A stretch of 9,973 nt of DNA, taken from the NCBI GenBank assembly GCA_030526455.1, contig JAUNCU010000107.1, positions 1 through 9,973 on the forward strand, given 5' to 3'. Under the pieces are notes generated by a model, which searched no databases, was not told the DNA's origin, and worked only from the letters and a program-made list of their open reading frames with translations. Source of the DNA: Bacteroidales bacterium (GTDB lineage Bacteria > Bacteroidota > Bacteroidia > Bacteroidales > Muribaculaceae). Made by a program: the position numbers and the translations under genes. Of this stretch, positions 1 to 7,290 are shown piece after piece; the first letter of the stretch is position 1, and each line of letters begins with the position of its first letter.

Positions 1-534
1 CCCGACACCGCGAAAGTGTTTTTCCAAGGCGCCTACGACGAGGGCAGCGCCTTTGTGGTGATCTCTAAGCGCGAACTCCGCCTCAATGTGTATGCCACCG
101 TGAAAGGCGACACCACGCTCATTGTCCGCTACCCCGTGTGCCTTAGCCGCGTAAAAGGGCAGAAGGAACGCGAAGGCGACATGAAGACGCCATCGTGCAC
201 CATGGACGAGCCGTTCTCCATCACCGAGATTAAAGATGCCAGCACTTGGGTTCACGACTTCGGCGACGGACGCGGCGCCATCAAGTCGTATGGCAACTGG
301 TTCATGCGCCTCGCCACGCCCCACAAAGGCATCGGTATCCACGGCAACACCGGCAACGAAGACAAGATGCCCGGCCGCGACAGCGAAGGCTGCATCCGCC
401 TCACCGACGCTGGCATCGACCACTTCAAGCAGCACTACGCCACAGTGGGCATGAAAGTGGTGATAAAGGCCGAAGACGCCCCCCGCCTCCCCTTCGAAAC
501 CCCAGCCATAAAAGGAGAAGGCAAACCCATCTAA
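1..534 (+). CDS. L,D-transpeptidase (YkuD family), 5'-truncated by the window edge
   Basis: This is the C-terminal part of a YkuD/ErfK-type L,D-transpeptidase. The family cross-links or modifies peptidoglycan in the periplasm through a catalytic cysteine and includes beta-lactam-insensitive 3-3 cross-linkers and lipoprotein anchorers. The reading frame is open to base 1, so the true start and any signal peptide lie outside the window; the in-frame GTG at 16 is not a credible start. Visible family features, in order, are the opening strand VVISKRELRLNVY, the GDMKTPS segment (equivalent of the usual G-x-x-TP-x-G), the HGNTG motif with its histidine codon at 340-342, and SEGCIRL with the nucleophilic cysteine codon at 391-393. 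The catalytic core is therefore intact. The C-terminal tail is short and Pro/Lys-rich. The gene converges on the minus-strand ATPase gene and shares a bidirectional terminator with it. The family call is firm; the exact peptidoglycan reaction is not determinable. Confidence 0.9.
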   Translation, partial: PDTAKVFFQGAYDEGSAFVVISKRELRLNVYATVKGDTTLIVRYPVCLSRVKGQKEREGDMKTPSCTMDEPFSITEIKDASTWVHDFGDGRGAIKSYGNWFMRLATPHKGIGIHGNTGNEDKMPGRDSEGCIRLTDAGIDHFKQHYATVGMKVVIKAEDAPRLPFETPAIKGEGKPI

Positions 535-561
535 TCGCGAAAACAGAAATAGATATATAGA

Positions 562-597
562 AAAAGGTGACGCTGATACTGTCCAGCGTCACCTTTT
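562..597. terminator. bidirectional intrinsic terminator between convergent genes
   Basis: A perfect 14-bp inverted repeat, AAAAGGTGACGCTG (562-575) and CAGCGTCACCTTTT (584-597), encloses an 8-nt loop. Both flanks give T-rich tails: TTTTATAGTTTTT on the plus strand and TTTTTCTATATAT on the minus strand. It lies between the stop of the L,D-transpeptidase gene (534) and the stop of the convergent ATPase gene (620), so it can end both transcripts. Confidence 0.93.
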
Positions 598-619
598 ATA
601 GTTTTTGTAAGATCGTGTT

Positions 620-2236
620 TTAGAATTTCTGCTCGTTGAGGGTGTTGCCCTGGGCGTCGGTGATGCGCCAGTGGGTGATGTTGCGGGCCTCGGAGGAGAT
701 GCTTACGCCGCATTTTATCACCTCGCGGCCGTCGGCAGAGTAGGGGATGGCGTAGCCTTTGTCGTCGATTTGGACTAGGGCGTTGTCTACTGTGTCATCG
801 ACCTTGAGTTCAAGCACGAAAACGTGGGTTTTGGTTTGGATCACCACATCGGCACGGCCGAGGATGCTTTTTACTTCGGTATCCACCTTGCTGTTGAGCA
901 GGGAGAAGATGATGTACATCAGCATCTTATAGAAGCCTTCGTGGTTCTTCTTCGCCATCCACTCTTTCTTCGAGATAATGTCGTAGGGGATGGTGGCGAT
1001 GTAGGAACGCAACTGCTGCAGCGCACCGGCGAGGTCGCCGCCCTTTATGGCGCGCGTCATGGCGAGGATGGTTGCGTCTTGGTCGATCCTGTCGGTTTCC
1101 ATCAAGTAGTTGGCCAATCCTTTCACCATGCCTTGACGCACCTCGTAATTGGGGAAATGCAGGGTGTAGGTGTCATATTCTCTGTCGTAAGATGCAATGG
1201 TGAGATAGCCGCTTTGGTACAGCAATGGGATGGGCGTGCAGGCATTTTCGCATGGCATATTGAATGTGTCGAGTTCCAGTTCTGCCCCGTCAAAATCAAG
1301 CGCATTGAATCTTGGGTGATGCTTCAGGTGATCAATGAGCGCCGTCATCGTGCCCGATTCAAACCAGTAGTGATTGGTGGACTTATCATTCAGCGCATTG
1401 AGCAGACTGAAAGGCGCATATACGTCCTCACTGTTTGGCGAGAAGTGATATCCATCGTAGTTCTTTTTGAGCAGCGCATAAGCCTCATCGGTAGTGATCC
1501 CGATAGCCTCGGCGTATTCTTCTACGCAAGGACGGAGCACGGAGTCCAGTTCCTTCTGGGTGACGCCGCAGATGCCTGAGTATTCATCAAGCATCGATAT
1601 TTGCTTCAGATTGTTCAACTCCGAGAAGATGCTGACTTGCGAGAATTTCGTCACACCAGTAATGAAAACAAAGCGCAGATAGGCACCATCAAGTTTCACT
1701 GTCTGGTAGAAGCCGCGCAGCAAGGAGCGCAGTTCAGTGAGCAATTCCTTGTTATAGAGATTGCGCATAAGCGGGGTGTCGTATTCATCAATGATGACGA
1801 CAACTTGGGTGCCTGTTGTCTCATTCACATGGTGGATGAGTTGGCTGAAACGAGTGCCAAAATCATCAATGCGCTTTTGTGTGCCATAAGCCTTTTCGTA
1901 TTTTTCTAGTAATGCCGAGAGCACATCGCGCATATCTTTGATGTCGGTACAGTTACGCATCTCGCTCATGTCGAAATGCAGCACGGGGTGCTTCTTCCAC
2001 TCAGTTTCCAGTTCGGCCACCTTCAGTCCTTCAAACAGTTCCTTCTGCCCCTGGAAATAAGCCTTCAGGGTGTTGCACAGCAGCGACTTGCCGAAGCGGC
2101 GTGGTCGCGCCAGGAACACGTAGTTGTATCTGTTCACAAGATCGTACATCAAGCCGGTCTTGTCGACATACACCTTGCCCTCTTCGCGAATGTGCTGAAA
2201 CTGGTCGGTGTCTACGGGATATCTGAATTTGCTCAT
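620..2236 (-). CDS. AAA-ATPase with C-terminal PD-(D/E)XK nuclease-like domain
   Basis: This 538-residue protein has the architecture of the AAA-ATPase-like family (PF09820) followed by a PD-(D/E)XK nuclease superfamily domain (DUF1703/PF08011 type). Members are very abundant and often multicopy in Bacteroidetes; their biological role is not established. The Walker A is RPRRFGKS at residues 44-51, with Arg in place of the usual first Gly, which is normal for this family. Walker B is VVVIIDEYD at about 145-153, and FITGVTKFS at 191-199 is a conserved sensor-like segment. The nuclease part has GRAD (Asp463), ELK (Glu476, Lys478) and the downstream A-x-x-QI-x-x-K-x-YA pattern at 486-496. All catalytic-type residues are present, so the protein looks full-length and potentially active. 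Stretches of the middle seem more AT-rich than the neighbouring parC, which would fit mobility, but I did not measure this. It sits alone, with its own promoter upstream and a shared terminator downstream. Confidence 0.93.
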   Translation of the reverse strand: MSKFRYPVDTDQFQHIREEGKVYVDKTGLMYDLVNRYNYVFLARPRRFGKSLLCNTLKAYFQGQKELFEGLKVAELETEWKKHPVLHFDMSEMRNCTDIKDMRDVLSALLEKYEKAYGTQKRIDDFGTRFSQLIHHVNETTGTQVVVIIDEYDTPLMRNLYNKELLTELRSLLRGFYQTVKLDGAYLRFVFITGVTKFSQVSIFSELNNLKQISMLDEYSGICGVTQKELDSVLRPCVEEYAEAIGITTDEAYALLKKNYDGYHFSPNSEDVYAPFSLLNALNDKSTNHYWFESGTMTALIDHLKHHPRFNALDFDGAELELDTFNMPCENACTPIPLLYQSGYLTIASYDREYDTYTLHFPNYEVRQGMVKGLANYLMETDRIDQDATILAMTRAIKGGDLAGALQQLRSYIATIPYDIISKKEWMAKKNHEGFYKMLMYIIFSLLNSKVDTEVKSILGRADVVIQTKTHVFVLELKVDDTVDNALVQIDDKGYAIPYSADGREVIKCGVSISSEARNITHWRITDAQGNTLNEQKF

Positions 2237-2297
2237 AACGGTGAGAGTGTTTGGTGAAGCGGTGGCTCGCTAGCGTTGAGTTGCTGTTGTTTAGGCA

Positions 2298-2305
2298 CAA
2301 ATATA
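2298..2305 (-). promoter_or_regulatory. Bacteroidetes-type -7 promoter element for the AAA-ATPase gene
   Basis: On the minus strand these bases read TATATTTG, a full match to the TAnnTTTG -7 consensus of Bacteroidetes sigma-ABfr promoters. The leader to the ATG at 2236 would be about 55 nt. No convincing TTTG is seen at the -33 position; that region is instead occupied by the 12-bp palindrome at 2320-2331. Confidence 0.6.
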
Positions 2306-2319
2306 GCAATTCTTTTTTT

Positions 2320-2331
2320 ATAATGCATTAT
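2320..2331. repeat. 12-bp perfect palindrome over the -33 region
   Basis: ATAATGCATTAT is its own reverse complement. It lies about where the -33 element of the ATPase promoter should be, so it could be an operator for a dimeric regulator. AT-rich palindromes of this length also arise by chance, so the function is only a suggestion. Confidence 0.35.
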
Positions 2332-2374
2332 GCGTGCCTATTTTTATTATATGTGTAAGCGCCGAAAGTAGGCG

Positions 2375-3382
2375 TTACTGCTTTCCGGTGAGGTGGGCGA
2401 TGGCGGTGTCGAGGATGGTGTCGTGGCCGGCTTGGCGGTCGGCTTCGGTGATGTCGACTTTGATGTCGGGCTCCACGCCGAATTCGGTGAGGTTGCCTTG
2501 GGCATCGCGTATCACGGCCGCTGAGAAGCGCACGCTCCACCCGCAGGGCAGTTCGCTGGTGAATGGCAGGCCGCATCCGCCGCCGGTGGTGTCGCCAATG
2601 ACGGTGACGTTAGGCAACTGCTTCATGATCGACACGAAATTGTTGGTGGCGCTGAAACTGCCACGGTTGCAAAGCACTACGATGGGCTTGTGGTAATGCT
2701 GGCGATTTTTCGTGGGGCTGAAGTAATACTCGTAAGGCTCAGAGAAGGCATCGTGGGCGGGACCTGTCTTGTGGCTGATGCTGCCCACCATCATTTTCTC
2801 GCTGATGAAGCGGCCCACGAGGGTTTCCACATTGGTGAGGAATCCGCCGCCGTTGCTGCGCACGTCGATGATGAGGCCGTCGCTGCTGGCGAGGTAGGCG
2901 AGCACGGCATCAAGATTGCCCTCGCCAATGCCGGTGGAGAAGTTGCCGTAGTACATGTAGCCGATGTTGCTGCTCAGAATCTGGTATTTGATGCCGCTGG
3001 TGCGCTTGTATTCAAAATTGAGGTAATGCTCGTTGATGATGCGCTCGTCGTAGTTCACGGGATATTTCTCCCAAATCCAGTAGCGCGACACATCGCTGCC
3101 GCTGATGAGATTGGTGTGGCCGTCCTTCAATTCCTTGAGCATGTCGCTGCACAGGGTGAAGAGTTCGCTCGAGTTGATGCCCTTGGTGATTTTCGAGCGA
3201 TACTGTCTGCCCACGGCGTCCCAGTCCACATTCTTGTACTCAAAGAATGTGTAGTGCTCGTCGAGGATGGTCCAGAGCGCATCGAAATTGCCCTCGGCAT
3301 CGTTGCTGAACGTCTGTTCGCTGCAGGCTGTGGAGAGCGTTGCGAGCAGTGCTATTATATATATGTGAAACTTTTTCTTCAT
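2375..3382 (-). CDS. S41-family (C-terminal processing/tricorn-like) peptidase, predicted lipoprotein
   Basis: This is a 335-residue predicted lipoprotein serine peptidase. The N-terminus has a charged MKKK start, a short hydrophobic core and an LSTAC lipobox with Cys20 as the lipidated residue, placing it in the periplasm or outer membrane. Residues about 32-95 (NFDALWTILDEHY through LKDGHTNL) match the helical region that precedes the core in S41 and tricorn-like proteins. The core contains GLIIDVRSNGGG (169-180) and NRGSFSATN (239-247), the site of the nucleophilic serine, probably Ser244. GDTTGGG (263-269) and GVEPDI (302-307) follow, both typical of the family C-terminus. There is no room for an ordinary PDZ domain between the helical region and the core. 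Substrate is unknown. The gene starts 19 nt after the stop of the DUF3316 gene with no visible promoter between them, so co-transcription with parC and the DUF3316 gene is likely. Confidence 0.87.
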   Translation of the reverse strand: MKKKFHIYIIALLATLSTACSEQTFSNDAEGNFDALWTILDEHYTFFEYKNVDWDAVGRQYRSKITKGINSSELFTLCSDMLKELKDGHTNLISGSDVSRYWIWEKYPVNYDERIINEHYLNFEYKRTSGIKYQILSSNIGYMYYGNFSTGIGEGNLDAVLAYLASSDGLIIDVRSNGGGFLTNVETLVGRFISEKMMVGSISHKTGPAHDAFSEPYEYYFSPTKNRQHYHKPIVVLCNRGSFSATNNFVSIMKQLPNVTVIGDTTGGGCGLPFTSELPCGWSVRFSAAVIRDAQGNLTEFGVEPDIKVDITEADRQAGHDTILDTAIAHLTGKQ

Positions 3383-3401
3383 GCAGGGCGTGATGATTTT
3401 T

Positions 3402-4202
3402 TTATTTGCTGAACAGGTTGCACCCTATGCCTATCACCAGACTGTGGCTGATGGCTCGGGTGGTGATGTGGCACACGTCGGAGGTTTCGACACGACCGCG
3501 GTAGCCTATGCGCAGCACCGTGTTGGCGCCTATGCTGTAGTCGGCGTAGAGGTAGTTGGTGATGTCGAAACGGTTGCCCCACCAGCCGAAATGGGCGAGG
3601 TTTTTGCGGTTGCCCACATATATTTCATAGTAAGCCTCGTCGTATTCGGGCGAGAAGAAAGCGCCCACCACGGGGAGGGTGAGTTCGTAGTTCAATGTGA
3701 TAGGCTTGTGCCACAGGCGTGTGGAGTAGGTAGCCATGGCATTGACGCCGGCTGCGAAGTTTACGCGAGCCGAAGCCACATTGTTGCTATTGTTGGGGTT
3801 GTAGAGCACCCCGCCGCGAAATTGCGCCATAGGCCCCACCATCACCGTGAAGTTGCGCCAAGGCACGTTGGCCCAACTGCGCATCGATGCCCACTTGAAG
3901 TCGGCCAGCAGCGTGTGCATGGTGTGGTTGCCGGCGGGATTGTGGGTCAGTTCGTACTCCACGCCGCCCTCCAGGATGCGCGTCCACGCCGAAGCATGGT
4001 TTTGGCGCAGGTTCTCGTAGGCGATGCGGAAGTGAGCGCCGTCGTAGGTCACTGGCGAGACGTAGGTGTCGAGTTGCGAACCCAGGCCCGCGTCGAGGGT
4101 GAAGATGCTGGTCGTCACCTTCGTGCTGTCGGTCTGTGCCGAGGCGTTGCCGGCGCACAGGACCGCGAGCAGGAGCAATATGCAGGCTGCTAGTTTATTC
4201 AT
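3402..4202 (-). CDS. DUF3316 family secreted/outer-envelope protein
   Basis: This 266-residue protein has a clear signal peptide (MNKLAACILLLLAVLCAGNASA) and likely signal peptidase I cleavage before Gln23. I recognise the DUF3316 pattern: LDTYVSPVTYDGAHFRIAYE near the N-terminus, GGVLYNPNNSNNVASA in the middle, and PITLNYELTLPVVGAFFSPEYDEAYYE later. It ends in alternating hydrophobic strands (LRIGYRGRVE, SLVIGIGCNLF). The many aromatic-rich strands and terminal strand suggest a small outer-membrane beta-barrel, which is inference. An in-frame ATG at 4244 would lengthen it by 14 residues, but this would bury the signal peptide inside the protein and overlap parC by 50 nt. The ATG at 4202 puts the signal sequence at the terminus. 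Its start overlaps the parC stop by 8 nt (ATGAATAA), which suggests translational coupling. No function is known for the family. Confidence 0.85.
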   Translation of the reverse strand: MNKLAACILLLLAVLCAGNASAQTDSTKVTTSIFTLDAGLGSQLDTYVSPVTYDGAHFRIAYENLRQNHASAWTRILEGGVEYELTHNPAGNHTMHTLLADFKWASMRSWANVPWRNFTVMVGPMAQFRGGVLYNPNNSNNVASARVNFAAGVNAMATYSTRLWHKPITLNYELTLPVVGAFFSPEYDEAYYEIYVGNRKNLAHFGWWGNRFDITNYLYADYSIGANTVLRIGYRGRVETSDVCHITTRAISHSLVIGIGCNLFSK

Positions 4203-6987
4203 CGCTATTGTCGCTGAAGAGGCGGGTTTGTCCGGTGAGTTCATCGCGCACCTCCTGCTGGCTGATTTGGTCGCTCATGCGCTCGGTGTCGTCGGTGTCG
4301 GCATTTTCCATCTCAGCCACCACGGCCTCAGCCACCTCTTCTTCGGGCACTTCGCGAGGCTCGATTTCGGTCACCGACTCGATGGCGAAGTTGCTCACGC
4401 GCTTACCCTTAGCCTTGAAACTCTTCACGCCTATGTATTCGTCGGCATCGATGACGAGATTTTCGCGGAAGGCGTCGCCACCGCCAAATTTCACGTCGAA
4501 GCGAGGATATTTCACGTCGGTGAGCGAGAGCAGTTTCGAAGCGGGGTTGCCGCCGATCATGCTCTGCTTGCTGTTCTTGTCTTCGAGCGTGCATCGCTTA
4601 ATGTAGAGGAAGCCCTGGTCGGCATCGTCCACAATCGCGGTCCACACCTTGCCCTCTTCATATTTCTCGATGCGCAGAATGCCGTCTTCGTAGTGGTTGG
4701 TGGCTTCGCTGGTGGTGGTGTAGAAGTCGCCGTTTTTCATAATCACGAGGATGCGGTCGTCGCCGCTGAACTTACCCAGCGAGAAGCCGTGGGCCTCGTA
4801 GTTGATGCGCAGCACGTCGGGGTCGAACCACACTTCGCGGTCGCCCAGCGTAGACACGCCGTGCTCCTTGAGCGAGATGCGGTGCACCTCGTTCTTGGTC
4901 ACGAGGTTGCCTCGGGTGAGTTTGCCCTTGATGCCGAGTTCGGCGAGGTCGATGTCGAATTGGAGCACCTTCAGGCGAGGCTTCGGCTTAAGGGTGATGC
5001 GCAGCACTTCGGCTTCGCCGTTGGGGTTGGCGGTAAACCACATCACCTTGCTGCCAGGCTTGCCCTGAGTGAGGTCGTATTCGCGGTCGCGCGTCACACC
5101 CGTGACGGCAAATCGCTTCATATACACGATGCCGCCGCGTCCGTCCTGGTAGAGCACGTTGTAGATGGTGCGGGTGTCGTTGCGCTTAAACACGTTGAGG
5201 TAGATCACATTCTTGCCCACGTAAATCTTTTCGCTCACGCGAATCACCTTAAATTTACCATCCTTGTAGAAGATGATGATGTCGTCGATGTCGGAGCAGT
5301 TGCACACAAATTCATCCTTCTTCAGCCCGGTGCCGATGAAGCCGTCGGCACGGTTGATGTAGAGTTTCTCGTTGGCCTCAGCCACCTTCGATGCCACGAT
5401 GGTGTCGAAGTCGCGGATGATGGTGCGGCGAGGATACATGTGGCCGTATTTCTTCTTCAGGCCCTCATACCACTCGATGGTGTATTCCACCAGGTGAGCC
5501 AGTTTGCGGTCGATGTCGGCAATGCGGTCGTTGAGGGTGGCAATGTAGTTGTTGGCCTTGTCGATGTTGAATTTGAGGATGCGTCCCATCTTAATCTCGA
5601 GCAGGCGCAGGATGTCGTCGCGTGTGATGGCGCGCACAAATTGCGGCTTGAACGGATCGAGACGCTTGTCGATGTGTGCCACGGCGGTGTCGAGATCCTT
5701 GGCCTGTTCGTAGGCGCGGTCCTTGTAGATGCGCTCTTCGATGAAGATTTTCTCGAGCGAGGCGTAGAGGAGCGACTCGAGAGCATCGTTGCGTTGGTAT
5801 TCGAGTTCGGCCTTGAGGATATCCTTGGTGCGGTCCACACTGTAGCGCAGCAGTTCGCTCACGTTGAGGAACTGTGGTTTTTCGTCCTTGATCACGCAGC
5901 AGCAGGGCGAGATGCTGATTTCGCAGTCGCTGAAGGCGTAGAGTGCGTCGATGGCCTTGTCGCTCGAAGTGCCGGGCTGCAGCGTGACGATGATTTCGGC
6001 CGACGAGGCGGTGTTGTCTTCCACCTTCTTGATTTTGATTTTGCCCTTTTCGGCCGCCTTGAGGATGGATTCGATCACGGTGACGGTGGTTTTGCCGTAA
6101 GGCACGTCCTTCACCAGGAGCGTCTTGTTGTCGACCTTCTCGATTTTGGTGCGCACACGCACGTTGCCGCCGCGCTCGCCATCCTTATAGTTGTTCACGT
6201 CGATGTAGCCACCTGTGGGGAAGTCGGGGTAGAGGTGGAATTCCTCATCCTTGAGGTAGGCCACGGCGGCGTCGATGATTTCGTTGAAGTTGTGAGGCAG
6301 AATTTTGCACGACAAGCCCACAGCGATGCCCTCGGCACCCTGTGCGAGAAGAAGCGGGAACTTGGCTGGCAGCGTGATAGGCTCCTGGTTGGTGCCGTCG
6401 TAACTCCAGGTCCAGTCGGTGACCTTGTTGTCGAACACCACCTCGAGGGCGAATTCCGACAGGCGCGCCTCAATGTAACGGCCCGCCGCAGCACCGTCGC
6501 CGGTGAGAATGTTACCCCAGTTACCCTGCGTGTCGATGAGCAAGCCCTTCTGGCCTATGGCCACCAGTGCCGAGTAGATGGAGGCGTCGCCGTGAGGGTG
6601 GTAGTGCATGGTGTCGCCCACGATACCTGCCACCTTGGCGTAATGGCCGTTGTCGCTCTTCTTCATCACGTGCATGATGCGTCGCTGCACGGGCTTGAAG
6701 CCGTCTTCGATGTGGGGCACGGCACGCTCCAGAATCACGTAGGAAGCATAGTCGAGAAACCAGTTCTCATACATGCCCGAGAGTTGCAACTTCTTGTCTT
6801 TGGGGAGTTGATACGACGAGTGCGACGAAGGTTCGGCATCGCTGTCCGTCACTTCCTCGGCTTCCACATCTTCGATAGCATTGCTCTCGGCATCGCTCTT
6901 GCAAGGCTGGTTTTCGTTCATGTCGCCTTCAGGAGTAGCCTGTGGCTCGTTGTTCAATTCTTCAGGGTTCTTCTCGTTGTCGTTCAT
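4195..6987 (-). CDS. parC: DNA topoisomerase IV subunit A (gyrase A/ParC family)
   Basis: This 930-residue protein is the type IIA topoisomerase breakage-reunion subunit, which works with ParE to decatenate and relax DNA. The first ~55 residues are an acidic, low-complexity extension. The catalytic core follows: PVQRRIMHVM (99-108), YHPHGDASIYSALV (129-142) and GDGAAAGRYIEARLS (163-177), with the active-site tyrosine at 171 (codon 6475-6477). A charged helical coiled-coil region lies at about 390-510. A beta-pinwheel-like domain runs from about 540 and contains only a degenerate GyrA-box-like DGRGGIVY (615-622) rather than the gyrase QRRGGKG. This favours topoisomerase IV over gyrase. The C-terminus is an acidic Glu/Asp tail. 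An in-frame ATG at 7023 exists, but the likely -7 element at 7032-7039 would place transcription start about there. The ATG at 6987 leaves a normal leader of roughly 35-40 nt. It is the first gene of the probable parC-DUF3316-S41 operon. Confidence 0.93.
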   Translation of the reverse strand: MNDNEKNPEELNNEPQATPEGDMNENQPCKSDAESNAIEDVEAEEVTDSDAEPSSHSSYQLPKDKKLQLSGMYENWFLDYASYVILERAVPHIEDGFKPVQRRIMHVMKKSDNGHYAKVAGIVGDTMHYHPHGDASIYSALVAIGQKGLLIDTQGNWGNILTGDGAAAGRYIEARLSEFALEVVFDNKVTDWTWSYDGTNQEPITLPAKFPLLLAQGAEGIAVGLSCKILPHNFNEIIDAAVAYLKDEEFHLYPDFPTGGYIDVNNYKDGERGGNVRVRTKIEKVDNKTLLVKDVPYGKTTVTVIESILKAAEKGKIKIKKVEDNTASSAEIIVTLQPGTSSDKAIDALYAFSDCEISISPCCCVIKDEKPQFLNVSELLRYSVDRTKDILKAELEYQRNDALESLLYASLEKIFIEERIYKDRAYEQAKDLDTAVAHIDKRLDPFKPQFVRAITRDDILRLLEIKMGRILKFNIDKANNYIATLNDRIADIDRKLAHLVEYTIEWYEGLKKKYGHMYPRRTIIRDFDTIVASKVAEANEKLYINRADGFIGTGLKKDEFVCNCSDIDDIIIFYKDGKFKVIRVSEKIYVGKNVIYLNVFKRNDTRTIYNVLYQDGRGGIVYMKRFAVTGVTRDREYDLTQGKPGSKVMWFTANPNGEAEVLRITLKPKPRLKVLQFDIDLAELGIKGKLTRGNLVTKNEVHRISLKEHGVSTLGDREVWFDPDVLRINYEAHGFSLGKFSGDDRILVIMKNGDFYTTTSEATNHYEDGILRIEKYEEGKVWTAIVDDADQGFLYIKRCTLEDKNSKQSMIGGNPASKLLSLTDVKYPRFDVKFGGGDAFRENLVIDADEYIGVKSFKAKGKRVSNFAIESVTEIEPREVPEEEVAEAVVAEMENADTDDTERMSDQISQQEVRDELTGQTRLFSDNSDE

Positions 6988-7031
6988 ATATATGTTTCGG
7001 TAAAAATCTGCGTAATTTGGCAATTAACCCA

Positions 7032-7039
7032 CAAATTTA
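7032..7039 (-). promoter_or_regulatory. -7 promoter element for parC operon
   Basis: On the minus strand the bases read TAAATTTG, a full match to TAnnTTTG. Transcription would begin near 7025, which argues for the parC start at 6987 rather than 7023. No good TTTG is visible at -33. Confidence 0.6.
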
Positions 7040-7220
7040 GTGATTTTTTCTTGATTTGCGGGTGTGTTTCCCCTTTTTATTTTAATGTGGGATGCTAAAA
7101 AGCGCGATGCCTGGCGGCGAAATGTGGGGTGTGGACGGCCCGTGCCGAATATTGTGGGCAAAATGCTTACTTTGATGGAAATAATCCACCAAAAAGTGTG
7201 CTTTTCCCAGAATTTATTGT
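7040..7220. other. intergenic region between divergent promoters, with a GC-rich block
   Basis: This is the core of the roughly 300-base gap between parC and the secreted-protein gene. Apart from the two divergent -7 elements flanking it, most is AT-rich. An obviously GC-richer block lies at about 7101-7157, including a small CGGC-ccgt-GCCG hairpin at 7136-7147. Short open frames cross it on both strands, but none has coding character. No RNA family was recognised. Confidence 0.5.
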
Positions 7221-7238
7221 TACCTTTGCCACAAAGGT
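7221..7238 (+). promoter_or_regulatory. -7 promoter element embedded in an inverted repeat
   Basis: TACCTTTG at 7221-7228 matches the TAnnTTTG -7 consensus for the gene starting at 7291, giving a leader of about 55 nt that is very A-rich. The -33 region (about 7195-7205) has only T-rich sequence, not a clear TTTG. The element overlaps a perfect inverted repeat, ACCTTTG (7222-7228) / CAAAGGT (7232-7238), with a 3-nt spacer, which could be an operator. Confidence 0.55.
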
Positions 7239-7290
7239 TAAGAATCTTTTGAAACGGAAAAATAAACAAACAAAATAAAAACAACTAGGT

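Noticed and set aside
824..1579. Plus-strand open frame of 251 codons opposite the AAA-ATPase gene
   Set aside because: It lies within the real gene in antisense, has no promoter and no recognisable motif.
2358..2376. Hairpin AGCGCC/GGCGTT at the stop of the S41 gene
   Set aside because: The stem is only six pairs with one G-T and no T-run follows on the minus strand, so it does not make a convincing terminator.
2690..4193. Plus-strand open frames of 240 and 270 codons opposite the S41 and DUF3316 genes
   Set aside because: They are shadows of two well supported minus-strand genes, with low-complexity Val/Ala/His-rich translations and no plausible leader.
4066..7098. Very long open frame (about 1010 codons) on the plus strand opposite parC
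   Set aside because: It is antisense to a gene with unmistakable topoisomerase motifs. Its translation is a His/Val/Ala-rich composition typical of the complement of biased codons, and it matches no family.
7024..7284. Small open frames of 62 and 86 codons in the intergenic gap beside parC
   Set aside because: They overlap each other on opposite strands and run across both promoters, with no start context or coding pattern.
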